Shown here one piece after another: positions 20,747 to 29,699 of a stretch of DNA of 64,000 nucleotides; position 1 is the stretch's first letter, and each line of letters begins with the position of its first letter. The notes under the pieces were generated by a model. It was not told where the DNA came from and ran no database searches. It saw only the letters and a list, made by a program, of their open reading frames with translations. The stretch is from the NCBI GenBank assembly GCA_905221605.1, contig CAJNDS010000502.1:417501-481500 (forward strand). Reading direction: 5' to 3'. The translations under genes were made by a program, and so were the position numbers. This stretch comes from Symbiodinium natans (lineage: Eukaryota; Sar; Dinophyceae; Suessiales; Symbiodiniaceae).

Positions 20747-20869
20747 GGTATCTTTCTTGGCCAAATGGGTGTCTTTCTTTGCCAAACTCCGAACTCAAAC
20801 ACGAAAACCCCAAATTCCCAAATGCAAATAGGGTTCATGGTTCAGGGTGTAGGGGTGAGGGTTTCCCTA

Positions 20870-21395
20870 AACCCTAAACCCTAAACCCTAAACCCTAAAC
20901 CCTAAATTACTAAACCCTAAACCCTAAACCCTAAACCCAAAAGTTTCGAGGCCTTTAGAGGGCTTTAAGGGTTAAGCCCGAAGCCTGAGCCATCCCGAAA
21001 AACCAGCCTCGATGTGTGTGAACTCCGTCGCCCGAAACCCTCGAAGCCCTCCAGGCCCAAATCCTAAACCCGAAATCCTGAACCCTAAACCCTAAACCCT
21101 AAACCCTAAACCCTGAACCCTAAACCCTAAACCCTAAACCCTAAACCCTAAACCCTAACCCCAAACCCCAAACCCAAGACTCAAGACACTAAATCCTGAA
21201 CCCTATGCCTTAAACTCCAAACCCTCAACCCCAACCCCAGAACCCCTAAGCCCTAAACACCAAACCCTCAACCCCAGACCCTAAACCCGAAACCTCAAAC
21301 CCAAAACCCTCAACCCCTAAACCCTAAACCCTAAACCCCAAACCCTAAACCCCAAACCCTAAACCCCAAACCCCAAACCTTGAACCCTGAGCCCC
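20870..21395. repeat. Degenerate C-strand telomere tract
   Basis: CCCTAAA arrays at 20870-20940, 21080-21160 and 21310-21370 linked by CCCCAAA and CCCTCAA variants. A short unique piece lies at 20945-21050. Confidence 0.85.
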
Positions 21396-21410
21396 AAACC
21401 CAAACAAAAG

Positions 21411-21462
21411 GTGGCCGCGGCGCGGGCCGCGTCCTCCCAGGGTGTGGCCGAGGTGGCCTGGA
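21411..21462 (+). CDS. Exon-like island, SSQG motif
   Basis: After AAAAG; reads VAAARAASSQGVAEVAW with every third base G or C except a few. Confidence 0.45.
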
Positions 21463-22287
21463 GAGGAAGTGGCTTAACAATGGCTGAATTAAAGTAGGGT
21501 TTAGGGTTTAGGTTTCAGGGTTTAGGGTTTAGGTTTCAGGGTTCAGGTTTTGGGGTCAGGGTGTAGGGTTTGGGGCTTAGGGTTCTGTTCTGCGCATTCA
21601 AACCCGACACCCTACCTTCCCTTCCCACTCCTCACCAACATCAAATATTCCTGTAGCCTACATCCTGAATCATGAATTCCGAAACCCTACACCCAAAACC
21701 CTAAACCCTCAACCCTAAACCCTCAACTCATATGCGCAATTGGGGGGGGGGGGTGGGGAAGTGTCGGGCTCAGGAATTGTGGTTCAAGGTTTTCCGGCTG
21801 AGAGGGTTTGGGCTTTAAGGTCTTAGGGTGCAGGGTTTAGGGTTTAGGGTGTTGGCTCGTAGCTCTGCTAGCACATAAAACGAGAAACCGAAAGCCTAAG
21901 TTTACAGAAGTTTAGGTTCTGGAGCCCTCACCATGGGATTGTTCACGAAACCCCCAAGCCCCAAACCCCTAAGCCCCCCAAAACCCAAAACCTCCAAACC
22001 TCTAAAACCTAAGCCCTACCCCAGCTCCGTAATTCTTGGTGGGGGGCGCGGGTAGAATGCTGCAAAAACTACCCGGGTTGTGCCATGGTGGGTGCTACCG
22101 TCCTCCGAGCGTGGGGGTGACCTGCGTCCGACTACCCTAAACCCCAAGCCCCAAACCCCAAACCCTAAACCCGAAACCCTGAACCCTGAACCCTGAACCC
22201 TAAACCCCTAAAGCCCTAAACCCCTAACCCCTAAACCCTAAACCCTAAACCCTAAACCCTAAACCCCAAACCCTTCAGAGCTCTCAG

Positions 22288-22368
22288 CCACGCCCCATCG
22301 CCGGAGGCCGCCGGCCGGGTGCTCTCCTCTCAGGGCCTTCCCGGCCCCCACGAGGCTCCGGGGACTTG
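22288..22368 (+). CDS. Exon-like island, SSQG motif
   Basis: After CTCTCAG; reads HAPSPEAAGRVLSSQGLPGP. Confidence 0.45.
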
Positions 22369-22470
22369 GGGTTTAGGGTTTAGGGGTTTAGGGGTTTAGG
22401 GGTTTAGGGGCTTAGGGGCTTAGGGGTTTAGGGGTTTAGGGGTTTAGGGGTTTAGGGTTTCAGATTTAGG
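22365..22470. repeat. G-strand telomere variant array
   Basis: TTTAGGGG (8-mer) and CTTAGGGG units. Confidence 0.9.
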
Positions 22471-22617
22471 GTTTAGGGCTTCGGGTTTCGTGTTTGGGGT
22501 TTGGGGAAAGGGCTTCGGTTTTTCGGGTTTGGGGTTTGGGGTTTAGGGTCGGGTTTGGAGATGAATTAGGGTTTGGGGGTTATCAGAGGCTTGGGGTTAT
22601 AGATTTTAGGGCTTTAG

Positions 22618-22690
22618 GTGCCTGCCCTCCGAAGGGCTCTCCTGGGTCAGGCCCTCTACTTACTCTTTGTTGGGTTGAGGGTTGAGTACC
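22618..22690 (+). CDS. Exon-like island
   Basis: Follows CTTTAG; reads VPALRRALLGQALYLLFVGL, hydrophobic, possibly a membrane segment. Confidence 0.35.
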
Positions 22691-22706
22691 AAACTTTGGA
22701 GATATG

Positions 22707-22807
22707 TTGGGATGTTCCCCCTTATACTAGCAGGCCTTTATAGGGATTAATAGTACCCCTGATGAAAATCCCTGTGAAGGACTGTTAGTATAAGGGAGGA
22801 CATCCCA
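22707..22807. mobile_element. TIR element, TTGGGATGTTCC family
   Basis: 23-bp imperfect terminal inverted repeats (22707-22729 and 22785-22807, two mismatches) sharing TTGGGATG ends with the 9856 element. The interior carries TAGGGATTAATAGTACC, also present in the copies at 23857 and 44122. Confidence 0.75.
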
Positions 22808-22936
22808 AGAAACATGTATAGCATATCAGGTCTGGCTGGAGTAGGGTTTGGGGGAAGTAGGGTTTAGGGTCTAGGGTGGTTGTGTCATGAAATCGAGCTA
22901 TCGCGCAGCCGCGTCTGCTCACAAACCCTTGCAACC

Positions 22937-23164
22937 ATGGCTTTCATGCAAAGGCGCCTTCCTCCCTTGCAGGGGGTGTTCCTCAACCTCGGTGCCAAGC
23001 CCAATGCCTCCCACAGCACTCTCCGCCGCTGCCGCAGTTTCTCCGGCTACGCGCCCCTGGAGCCTGGCGAGGTCAATTACGAGCTTGGCTTCAAACCCTG
23101 CGTCGGACCGGTCCCCCAAGCTTCCGGCGCAGTGCTTGGAGACCAGCAGGGGCCAGAAGCTTAG
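22937..23164 (+). CDS. Small gene exon, function unknown
   Basis: ATG at 22937 opens MAFMQRRLPPLQGVFLNLGA and runs to EPGEVNYELGFKPC...GPEA with TAG at 23162. Codons favour G/C endings. Possible relation to the exon at 23283. Confidence 0.55.
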   Translation: MAFMQRRLPPLQGVFLNLGAKPNASHSTLRRCRSFSGYAPLEPGEVNYELGFKPCVGPVPQASGAVLGDQQGPEA

Positions 23165-23282
23165 CTGCTGATTTGGTAACCCTCCTTGAGTTATGGACAA
23201 CTTCCGTGAAACCCAGAGGTCATACTTACCCCGGTAAGCTCAGCTAGTATTTGTTTTTCAAACACTAGTCCAATCTTTGCAG

Positions 23283-23450
23283 AATGAAAATGAAAAACAA
23301 AAACATAAAGTCAACTATGAGGAAAGCACCCCAGAAGACCTACCTTGGCCGGACACCGACGACGAGGAAGCAGTGGCTTGGGTTCTGGCGCAATCCGACA
23401 CCGTGGCTCCGCCGGTGGAAGATGCTGTTGGCAGATCTTGGCTCAATTAG
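23283..23450 (+). CDS. Last exon, acidic C-terminus
   Basis: After CCAATCTTTGCAG; 55 codons reading EESTPEDLPWPDTDDEEAVA then WVLAQSDTVAPPVEDAVGRS and TAG. A GTAAGC donor lies 49 bp upstream (23234). Clearly coding; the upstream exon and its phase are unresolved, and the frame at 22937 stops before reaching it. Confidence 0.65.
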   Translation, partial: NENEKQKHKVNYEESTPEDLPWPDTDDEEAVAWVLAQSDTVAPPVEDAVGRSWLN

Positions 23451-23550
23451 TTGGTTTCGGGTTTCGGGTTTAGGGTTTAGGGTTTAGGGCTTAGGGCTTA
23501 GGGTTTAGGGTTTAGGGTTCAGGCTTTAGAGTCTAGGATTTTGTGCATAA

Positions 23551-23616
23551 GCCCACCGGGAATCCTTCAACGCAACCGCACCCCTGGTGGTTCTCATCGT
23601 GGGGAGAAGCAGGAGA
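23551..23616 (+). CDS. Exon-like island in reverse polarity
   Basis: Reads PTGNPSTQPHPWWFSSWGEA between a G-strand array (left) and CCCTAAA (right). Confidence 0.3.
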
Positions 23617-23699
23617 CCCTAAACCCTAAACCCTAAGCCCTAAACCCTAAACCCTAAACCCTAAAGCCTAAACACTAAACCCGCCCCGCACCCACCAAG

Positions 23700-23771
23700 G
23701 TATCGACAGCTTGCTCCTCGCACCGCTGGCTCCGTCGCCGACCACAACCAAGGACCCTCGGATCAGTTCCT
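23700..23771 (+). CDS. Exon-like island
   Basis: After CACCAAG; reads IDSLLLAPLAPSPTTTKDPR then ISSS before TTTAGGG. Confidence 0.4.
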
Positions 23772-23856
23772 CGGGTTTAGGGTTTAGGGTTTAGGGTTTA
23801 GGGTGAGGGATGGGGGCCCTAAACCCTGAACCGTATGCCGTAAATCCAAAAAAACC

Positions 23857-23957
23857 TGGGGATGTTCCCCCTTGCGCTAACAGTCCTCAATAGGGATTAA
23901 TAATAGGGGGTACTATCATCCCTATGAAGGACTGTTAATGTAAGGGGCAACATCCCA
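23857..23957. mobile_element. TIR element, TTGGGATGTTCC family
   Basis: TGGGGATGTTCCCCCTT at the left and AAGGGGCAACATCCCA at the right, with internal inverted repeats AACAGTCC/GGACTGTT. It ends 25 bp before the exon at 23983, inside the putative intron. Confidence 0.7.
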
Positions 23958-23982
23958 GCCTAGACCCAAAAACCCAACTCAG

Positions 23983-24506
23983 AGTTTTCCGAAATCGCCA
24001 CGATCGGGATCCAGGATGAGACAGGCGACATGCCGCAGAGTGACATGGTGGAGCAGTTGAACCTCTCCGGCTTTGCGAACAGGGGCTACACCTGTGTGAG
24101 TTTCGTCAACACCAGCACTGTGCAAGTGTTTCAGAACGCATGCCGCGGTGGCATGCTCAACGCCCCGGCTGGGGCCTCGCAGCAAGTGGACATCGTACAC
24201 TCGCATGTGCAGGGCGTGCAGATGGCCAAGGAGAAGTGGTTCGGAGGCTACCTGCACCCAAACCAAAGTCCGACGGCGTCGCCACAGGTCTCTGCCTTGA
24301 TGGCAACAGAGCCAGCAGACCGCACGAAATCCCAGCCAGCACTGCCAAGCACGGTTGACCAAGTGGTGAAAGCCCAGCGTGCGGGCACCGCGGCCTTAAA
24401 GAAGGCAAGAGCCATGATGCCTGCTGTGGATCTTCAACCGACGGTTCCGCATGTCCGCCCTCGACGCCGACTGCCTAAGAACCCATCACGTACTGTTGGT
24501 CAGTAG
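23983..24506 (+). CDS. C-terminal exon with Mei2-like RRM fragment
   Basis: Acceptor AACTCAG ends at 23982; the frame reads EFSEIATIGIQDETGD... and stops at TAG (24504-24506), about 174 codons. GFANRGYTCVSFVNTSTVQV then FQNACRG fits the RNP1 strand and following helix of a Mei2-type RRM (pattern NRGYaFvnF...a..F...f.G), so it probably binds RNA. The tail is Ala/Pro/Gln-rich and ends in basic PRRRLPKNPSR, a possible nuclear signal. The upstream half of the RRM must be in earlier exons I could not identify. Confidence 0.65.
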
Positions 24507-24943
24507 GGAAGGGGGGAGCCCTACATCATGCCTTAAAGGGTATATATATATATATGCACATATATGTATATATATATATACACACATAAAATAGGGGGAA
24601 TATATAGGGTGTCTCGTTCCCGCATTTCCCCTACTAACCCCCAGTAAGGGGGCTCAGGGAGAGACTCCCAGGGCTCCCCGTAAAGCTTGTCATGTATCCA
24701 ACCGTTCGACATGCGGAGGCGGCGTTCCCAGTCATTGCCGCCCCGTTGGGAGATCGTGGGTGCTGATACCCGGGTCTCTCCCTAAGTTGAGGGTTGATCA
24801 ATTTAATAAGCCTTTATGGGGGTTTACCCCTAATATAAATAGTAGTATTCCCTGATCATAAGGACCTCAAATATAGACCCCAAATAGTAGTATTCCCTTA
24901 TCATGAGGACCCCAATGAAGGTACCCCCCCCTTAATATCGTAA
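24507..24943. other. 3' flank with AT microsatellite and hairpin element
   Basis: TATATA runs at 24541-24590, unique DNA to about 24800, then 24815-24940 with two copies of AATAGTAGTATTCCCT (about 24838 and 24884). That last part is related to elements at 25381, 47635 and 53140. No gene seen. Confidence 0.5.
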
Positions 24944-25052
24944 AAACCCTAAACCCTAAACCCTAAACCCTAAACCCTAAACCCTAAACCCTAAACCCTA
25001 AACCCTAAACCCTAAACCCTAAACCCTAAACCCTAAACCCTAAACCCTAAAC
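24944..25052. repeat. Interstitial telomere array, C-strand
   Basis: CCCTAAA, about 15 units. Confidence 0.95.
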
Positions 25053-25064
25053 CCCGAATCAAAG

Positions 25065-25112
25065 GTGCACCAGGCTTGGGTGTTGTGGATCCACGTGGTG
25101 TCAGCAGAAAGC
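25065..25112 (+). CDS. Exon-like island
   Basis: After TCAAAG; reads VHQAWVLWIHVVSAES and ends at a TIR element. Confidence 0.4.
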
Positions 25113-25301
25113 CCACTTGAAGGTTCATGGTACTTATTAAGGGTTAAGGGTTTAGGGTTTGGGGTTTGGGGTTTGGGGTTTAGGGTTTAGGGTTTGTACT
25201 TATGACCCGAATTATAACCCCATTGGGGCAGTCAAGGGGCTTAGAAGTGGCTTATAAGTACAGCTTTCATTGGTTCATAAGTACCCTGACCCTCCAAGCA
25301 G
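25113..25301. mobile_element. GTACTTAT-family TIR element with telomere insert
   Basis: Ends CCACTTGAAGGTTCATGGTA (left) and ...TACCCTGACCCTCCAAGCAG (right) are imperfect inverted repeats. The interior includes a TTTAGGG/TTTGGGG block at 25141-25197. Confidence 0.65.
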
Positions 25302-25380
25302 CTGAATTCAATATGCCCATTCCGCCTGCGGGCCATGTTGTTGCATGAATAAGTGCAAGGACCTTTCAGATCACGTGGCG

Positions 25381-25491
25381 GTTTACGAAAAAATAGGGGT
25401 ACCTTCTTGGGGCCCCTTATTTCTAAGGATTCTAAGGGGATCCTACTATTTGGGAGGGGGGCTATACTAGGGGCCCCTTGTTTTCGTAAAC
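25381..25491. mobile_element. TIR element with GTTTACGAAAA ends
   Basis: Perfect 11-bp inverted ends GTTTACGAAAA / TTTTCGTAAAC over 111 bp; the inside holds GGGGCCCCTT and TCTAAGGGGATCC. Related to 24815, 47635 and 53140. Confidence 0.7.
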
Positions 25492-25540
25492 TCCCACATC
25501 GGTGTGACCACAGGTGATCTCAGAAAGGCATATGGGTGGT

Positions 25541-25607
25541 TGTCAAAATTATGGTCCCTTTTGGGGTAATTATAATAGGGATCCAAAAAGGGACCAGAAT
25601 TTTGACA
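25541..25607. mobile_element. Short perfect-hairpin element
   Basis: 22-bp inverted repeats TGTCAAAATTATGGTCCCTT.. (25541-25562) and its complement (25586-25607), one mismatch. Loop GGTAATTATAATAGGGATCC. Confidence 0.7.
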
Positions 25608-25613
25608 GCCAAC

Positions 25614-25887
25614 CTAAATGCAACTTCAAAGGAGTTGGCAGTTCGCACCCGACGGCACATTGCACAGTGCAGGCCCTCGCGGCTGCTCGTTGCCGTCTGA
25701 TGAAGGGGCTCTGGCGTGTCAAGAACAGGAAACCCTAAACCCTAAACCCTAAACCCTAAACCCTAAACCCTAAACGCTAAACAGGTTTTGTCGTCAAAGC
25801 CCCTTTCAAGACAACAAGGGCCCCCTTTTGCTTCCGATCCGTCCTTCCCAGGAGTCCTTGGAACTGGGATGCCCAGTGCAACCTTGA
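25614..25887 (+). CDS. Two exons joined across a pure telomere-repeat intron
   Basis: Exon to 25728 reads HPTAHCTVQALAAARCRLMK then GLWRVKN. Intron 25729-25784 is GAAACCC(TAAACCC)n...AAACAG, 56 nt, a GA-AG intron flanked by AACAGG on both sides (25724-25729 and 25780-25785). The second exon continues in the same frame, RFCRQSPFQDNKGPLLLPIR then PSQESLELGCPVQP and TGA at 25885. Function unknown. A competing frame in exon 2 (VLSSKPLSRQQGPPFASDPS) is also open. Confidence 0.5.
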
Positions 25888-25965
25888 GGGCTTAGAGTTC
25901 AGGGTTTAGGGTTCAGGGTTTAGGGTTTAGGGTTTGGGGTTTAGGGTTTAGGGTTTAGGGTTTAG

Positions 25966-26124
25966 CGGGTTCCATCAACAACACGGCACCCCACGTTCGT
26001 CTTGCTGGGCAACCTAGTGGATGTGCCTCTGGGATTGGAGGGGGGCGGGGGCATGCCTTCTAGCAACATCCAGCAACTATCCTGGAGTCAGGCGTGTCCT
26101 GGGGTAGATTTCGACATAGCATGA
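25966..26124 (+). CDS. Terminal exon directly after TTTAG
   Basis: The G-strand repeat itself supplies the acceptor TTTAG (25961-25965). 52 codons: VPSTTRHPTFVLLGNLVDVP ... SSNIQQLSWSQACPGVDFDI and TGA. Confidence 0.5.
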   Translation, partial: RVPSTTRHPTFVLLGNLVDVPLGLEGGGGMPSSNIQQLSWSQACPGVDFDIA

Positions 26125-26139
26125 AGTTCTGCATCTCCA

Positions 26140-26240
26140 TATGGGTATTTCCTAAAGTAGGGGTACCCTGTTTACACCCCAACTACAACGTAATCCCTCA
26201 AAGGGACCCCAAAAAGGGTACCCCTTTTTTCGGAAACCCC
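26140..26240. mobile_element. TIR-like hairpin element in a putative intron
   Basis: GGGTATTTCC...GGGGTACCCTGTTT (left) is mirrored by AAAAAGGGTACCCC...GGAAACCCCC (right). Confidence 0.6.
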
Positions 26241-26262
26241 CTTGATACTAAGTCCACCCCAG

Positions 26263-26397
26263 AATCTGGCAAAATCGCCCGCGGGAGCGTCGGCAGCTAA
26301 TCCGTCTGTTGGGTCGCCCCGCGAACATCTAAGTCAAGTGGGTGGGGAGCGGTCGCCTTCGCGGGGCCGTAGGGTTTGGGTTGAAAGTCTACTCTAA
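26263..26397 (+). CDS. Exon-like island
   Basis: After CACCCCAG; 44 codons reading NLAKSPAGASAANPSVGSPR ... GGERSPSRGRRVWVE and stop. Ser/Pro/Arg-rich. Confidence 0.4.
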   Translation, partial: NLAKSPAGASAANPSVGSPREHLSQVGGERSPSRGRRVWVESLL

Positions 26398-26448
26398 GTG
26401 TTAGGCTTTTGGGTTTTTGGATTTTGTGGTTCTTTGGTCCAGGGGACT

Positions 26449-26659
26449 ATGGTTGAGGTCGGATATTCGGGTGCTGGTAGGTTTTTCGGCGGTGCGAAGT
26501 GCTGCCCTCCTCACGTGACTATTCAAAGGCGTGGCATCTGAAAGATCCCAGATTGTACTTATATTTCGTGGTGGCAGCACCCAAGTTTGCAGCAAGTCTG
26601 AGGCAAACAGCCACCCAGGACCCGGGTTTGGGCTTCGATTCCTTGTTCTGACTAGTTAG
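26449..26659 (+). CDS. Two short open exon candidates
   Basis: 26449-26541: MVEVGYSGAGRFFGGAKCCP ... IQRRGI and stop. 26552-26659 after GATCCCAG: IVLIFRGGSTQVCSKSEANS ... and stop. No family recognised. Confidence 0.35.
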
Positions 26660-27110
26660 GTTCCCTGAAACACCCCTTTAAGTACCACCTTTTTGTGTCT
26701 TAGGTTGCTGAGGTACCACCCCTAGACCCTAAACCCTAAGCCCTCAAACCCTTGCCGGGCTGAGCCCGGGTCTTCATCGGCATTGTCAGCGGCTTAGTTT
26801 TAGGGTTTGGAGGTTTAGGGTTTAGGGGTAAAAACCAGAAGCCCTCAACCCTAAAGTTTAGGGTGCAGGGTTCAGGCTTTAGGGTGTTAATAGGTTTAAC
26901 CGGGTTCAGGGGGAGTGGAGGTTGGGCAGGTGAACCAGTTTGGGCCTGCATACGCCTTTAGGGTCAGAATCCTTCGCTTGCCCTTCGGACGGGATTCCGA
27001 TATTTTTGAACTTTAGGGTCAAGCCAAGAACAGCTATTGTGGGAGTCCCCCCTAAACCCTAAACCCGAAAAACCCTAAACCCAGAACCTAAACACATGCA
27101 TCCTTTCCAG

Positions 27111-27161
27111 GAACCGATAAGCCTTACCAGGATTAATGCTGAAGGAAGTGGGCGACCCTAA
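27111..27161 (+). CDS. Exon-like island
   Basis: Acceptor CCTTTCCAG; reads EPISLTRINAEGSGR before the CCCTAAA array. Confidence 0.4.
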   Translation, partial: EPISLTRINAEGSGRP

Positions 27162-27310
27162 ACCCTAAACCCTAAACCCTAAACCCTAAACCCTAAACCC
27201 TAAACCCTAAACCCGGAACCCTAAACCCTAAACCCTAAACCCTAAACCCTAAACCCTAAACCCTGAACCCTAAACCCTGAACCCTTAAACCCCAAACCCT
27301 AAACCCCAAA
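27155..27310. repeat. Interstitial telomere array, C-strand
   Basis: CCCTAAA with a few CCCTGAA and CCCCAAA units. Confidence 0.95.
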
Positions 27311-27357
27311 CCCCAAGCCCTCCATTAGTTCAAGCCTGAGATGCCCTAGTAAGCGAG

Positions 27358-27430
27358 GTGCCGCCACCAACACCCGGCAGCCAGCCACGGGTACTGCGTG
27401 CGGGAAGTCGCCTCGAGGCCAACAGTTTTG
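27358..27430 (+). CDS. Exon-like island
   Basis: After AGCGAG; reads VPPPTPGSQPRVLRAGSRLE then ANSFG. Shares a VP(P/I)xxxR pattern with 35094, 36393 and 37417. Confidence 0.4.
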
Positions 27431-27785
27431 GGGCTTAGGGTTTAGGGTTTAGGGTTTAGGGTTTAGGGTTTAGGGTTTAGGGTTCAGAGAAAGGGGAGGG
27501 GGCATAAGCCATACGGAATATATTGTAGTGAGACACGCCCCGGAACAGACCCATCGCTTAGCTCAACAACCCCTTGAACCCTAAGCCCGAAGCCCTAACA
27601 GTTAAACCCCGAAAGCCCTACACCCCAAACCCTTCCAAGCCCCAAACACGAAACCCTCCTAAGCCCTGAACCCGAAACCTTCTAGGCCCTAAGCCCTAAG
27701 CCCTAAAGCATTAAAACCTCAAAGCCCTACAACCCTAAACCCTAAAAACCCTAAAGCCCACCCGACTCTTTAAAAGTTCCCCCAA

Positions 27786-27855
27786 CCGGAGGCGACCACC
27801 GGCGGCATCAGCAATTCGCAAGGGTGGTCGCGACCCGAGGCCAGGGCGTGTTGCC
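27786..27855 (+). CDS. Exon-like island, SxSQG motif
   Basis: Reads PEATTGGISNSQGWSRPEAR. Confidence 0.4.
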
Positions 27856-28011
27856 CTAAGCCCTAAGCCCTAAACCCTAATCCCTAAATCCTTAACCCTA
27901 AACCCTTGTCAAAACACTGCGTTCGGGGTTTGGGGTTTAGATGGGTTCGGGCTTTTGAGTTTGGAGTTTGGGGGGGCCCTTTAAAACAAAAAGGGCACCC
28001 TTTCTACGCCA

Positions 28012-28190
28012 ACTTGATGGTTCATGGTACTATAACTATATTGGGGCACTTAAGGGGCTGATAAGTGGGTTCTAAGTACAGTTCTACTTGGTTTCGTAAG
28101 TTCCCTAAACCCTAAACCTTAAACCATAAACCCTATACCCAGGTTCTAATTGGTTCATAAGTACCCTGAGTAGGTTACCCTGAGTAGGTT
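28012..28190. mobile_element. GTACTTAT-family element with CCCTAAA insert
   Basis: TTGATGGTTCATGGTAC at the left, GGTTCATAAGTACC at the right, with CCCTAAA units at 28103-28140 in the right half. Confidence 0.55.
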
Positions 28191-28223
28191 ACTCTTGTGT
28201 GCCCTGTCTCTTCTGCCGCGCAG

Positions 28224-28259
28224 AGAGTACCCATTCGAATGTACCGGGCCAAGGCCTGA
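28224..28259 (+). CDS. Short terminal exon with strong acceptor
   Basis: Pyrimidine tract TCTCTTCTGCCGCGCAG, then RVPIRMYRAKA and TGA. Confidence 0.4.
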   Translation, partial: RVPIRMYRAKA

Positions 28260-28433
28260 GCCCGGACACCCCGGACCCCAAACTCCAAAACCCCAAGCCC
28301 CAAAACCCCAAGCCCTAAACCCTAAACCCCAAACCCCTAAACCCTAAACCCCAAGCCCTAAACCCTAAACCCTAAACCCCAAACCCGAAACCCTAAACCC
28401 TTCTCTTGGGGCGGGCGCTGGTCCCGTTTCGCA

Positions 28434-28493
28434 GGCCACTGCCGCTGGCGCCAGCCCGAGCTTCGTCCAGGGGATGGAGAGAAGATGGCACAG
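28434..28493 (+). CDS. Exon-like island
   Basis: After GTTTCGCAG; reads ATAAGASPSFVQGMERRWH and then TTTAGGG. Confidence 0.45.
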
Positions 28494-28631
28494 GGGTTTA
28501 GGGTTTAGGGTTTAGGGTTTAGGGGTATAGGGTATCGGGTTTAGGGCTTGGGGCGGGGTTTAGGCTTTAGGGCTTGGGGTAGGGTTTAGGGTTTAGGGCT
28601 TGGGGTAGGGTTTAGGCTGAGGGTAACTATG

Positions 28632-28731
28632 ACCCAGAGTAGGCCCTTGTTCCCTTTTTTGGGGTCTGGGTTCCTTAAACGCCCCTTTAAACCGAAAAGG
28701 GTACCCTTCTTGTTTCTAGGTTACTCTGTTG
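28632..28731. mobile_element. CCCAGAGTAGG-family hairpin element
   Basis: AGAGTAGGCCC..TCCCTTTTTTGGG at the left against CCGAAAAGGGTACCC...GGTTACTCTG at the right. Relatives: 29229-29325, 33597-33687, 40484-40570 and 55830-55893. Confidence 0.6.
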
Positions 28732-29123
28732 GCCCCTGAAGACCATGAACCCTCAGCATCCGATCTAAACCCCTGAAACCCTAAAGCAACCCTGAACCCT
28801 CACCCTTTCACCATAATTCTTAAAACCCGATAACCCTAAATCCGAAAGCCTATATCCCTGAACCCTTAAATCCCCTACACTCTATAACCCTAAACCCTAA
28901 ACCCTACTGCACCCTGCGACCCTAAACCTTGGGGGATAGCTTTAAACCCTAGAGCCTTATAACCCTATAACCCTGAACCCTACACCCTACAATCCACAAC
29001 CCTGAACCCTAAACCCTAAACCCCTAAACCCTAAACCCCTAAACCCTAAACCCCAAACCCTAAACCCTAACCCCTCAACCCTAAACCCTAGTCCCAAGCC
29101 CGAACTGTTTGCACCTGGTTCAG

Positions 29124-29160
29124 CAAGCCAGGGGTCCCCCCAAGCCCCAAGAATATCCAC
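29124..29160 (+). CDS. Micro-exon candidate
   Basis: TGGTTCAG | QARGPPKPQEYP | GTAAGC: both splice signals are good. Confidence 0.4.
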
Positions 29161-29505
29161 GTAAGCCTGACCTTCTTCCCCTTTCCTTCGAGGTTGTGGC
29201 TTTTCATGTAGGGTTTAGGGTTTAGACCCAGAGTAGGCCCTTAGTCCCTGTTTTAGGGATCAGGTTCCCATCTAAGCCCCTGTAAACCCAAAAGGGTGCC
29301 CTATGTCTTCCTAAGGTTGATCTGGAACCTAGACTACGACTTTTCTTGTTGCTCTTGTTGCTGCGACTAGTGCGATTACTCCTTGACCTGTTGCTAATAT
29401 TTGTTTATTCCTTCCTTTCCCATTTGGACCATTATTGCTTTTGTTACTATCGCAACTATTAATAAATACTACTATCATTCTTGCTATTATCATTGTTTGT
29501 GGAGC

Positions 29506-29595
29506 ATGGCGAGGCTGTTGTCGGGCAACGGCAGTGCAGCGCAGAGGGCTTCAGGGGTTAGCCTCCGAGGGAGCGTAGCCCGCATCCTGGCTTGA
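29506..29595 (+). CDS. Small open frame
   Basis: MARLLSGNGSAAQRASGVSL then RGSVARILA and TGA; basic, could be a targeting-peptide exon. About 105 bp upstream of the KCTD-like gene. Confidence 0.35.
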   Translation: MARLLSGNGSAAQRASGVSLRGSVARILA

Positions 29596-29699
29596 GAAAC
29601 AGTTATTCCTACGGGCCTGAGGGGTTCTGATCCTAAGCCCTAAGCCCTACTCCAAGCTCCCCCCAAACCCTGTGGGATATATGTGTTTATGGGTTCGCC

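Noticed and set aside
22919-23200. 93-codon minus frame
   Set aside because: Shadow of the + gene 22937-23164, which has an ATG and better codon pattern.
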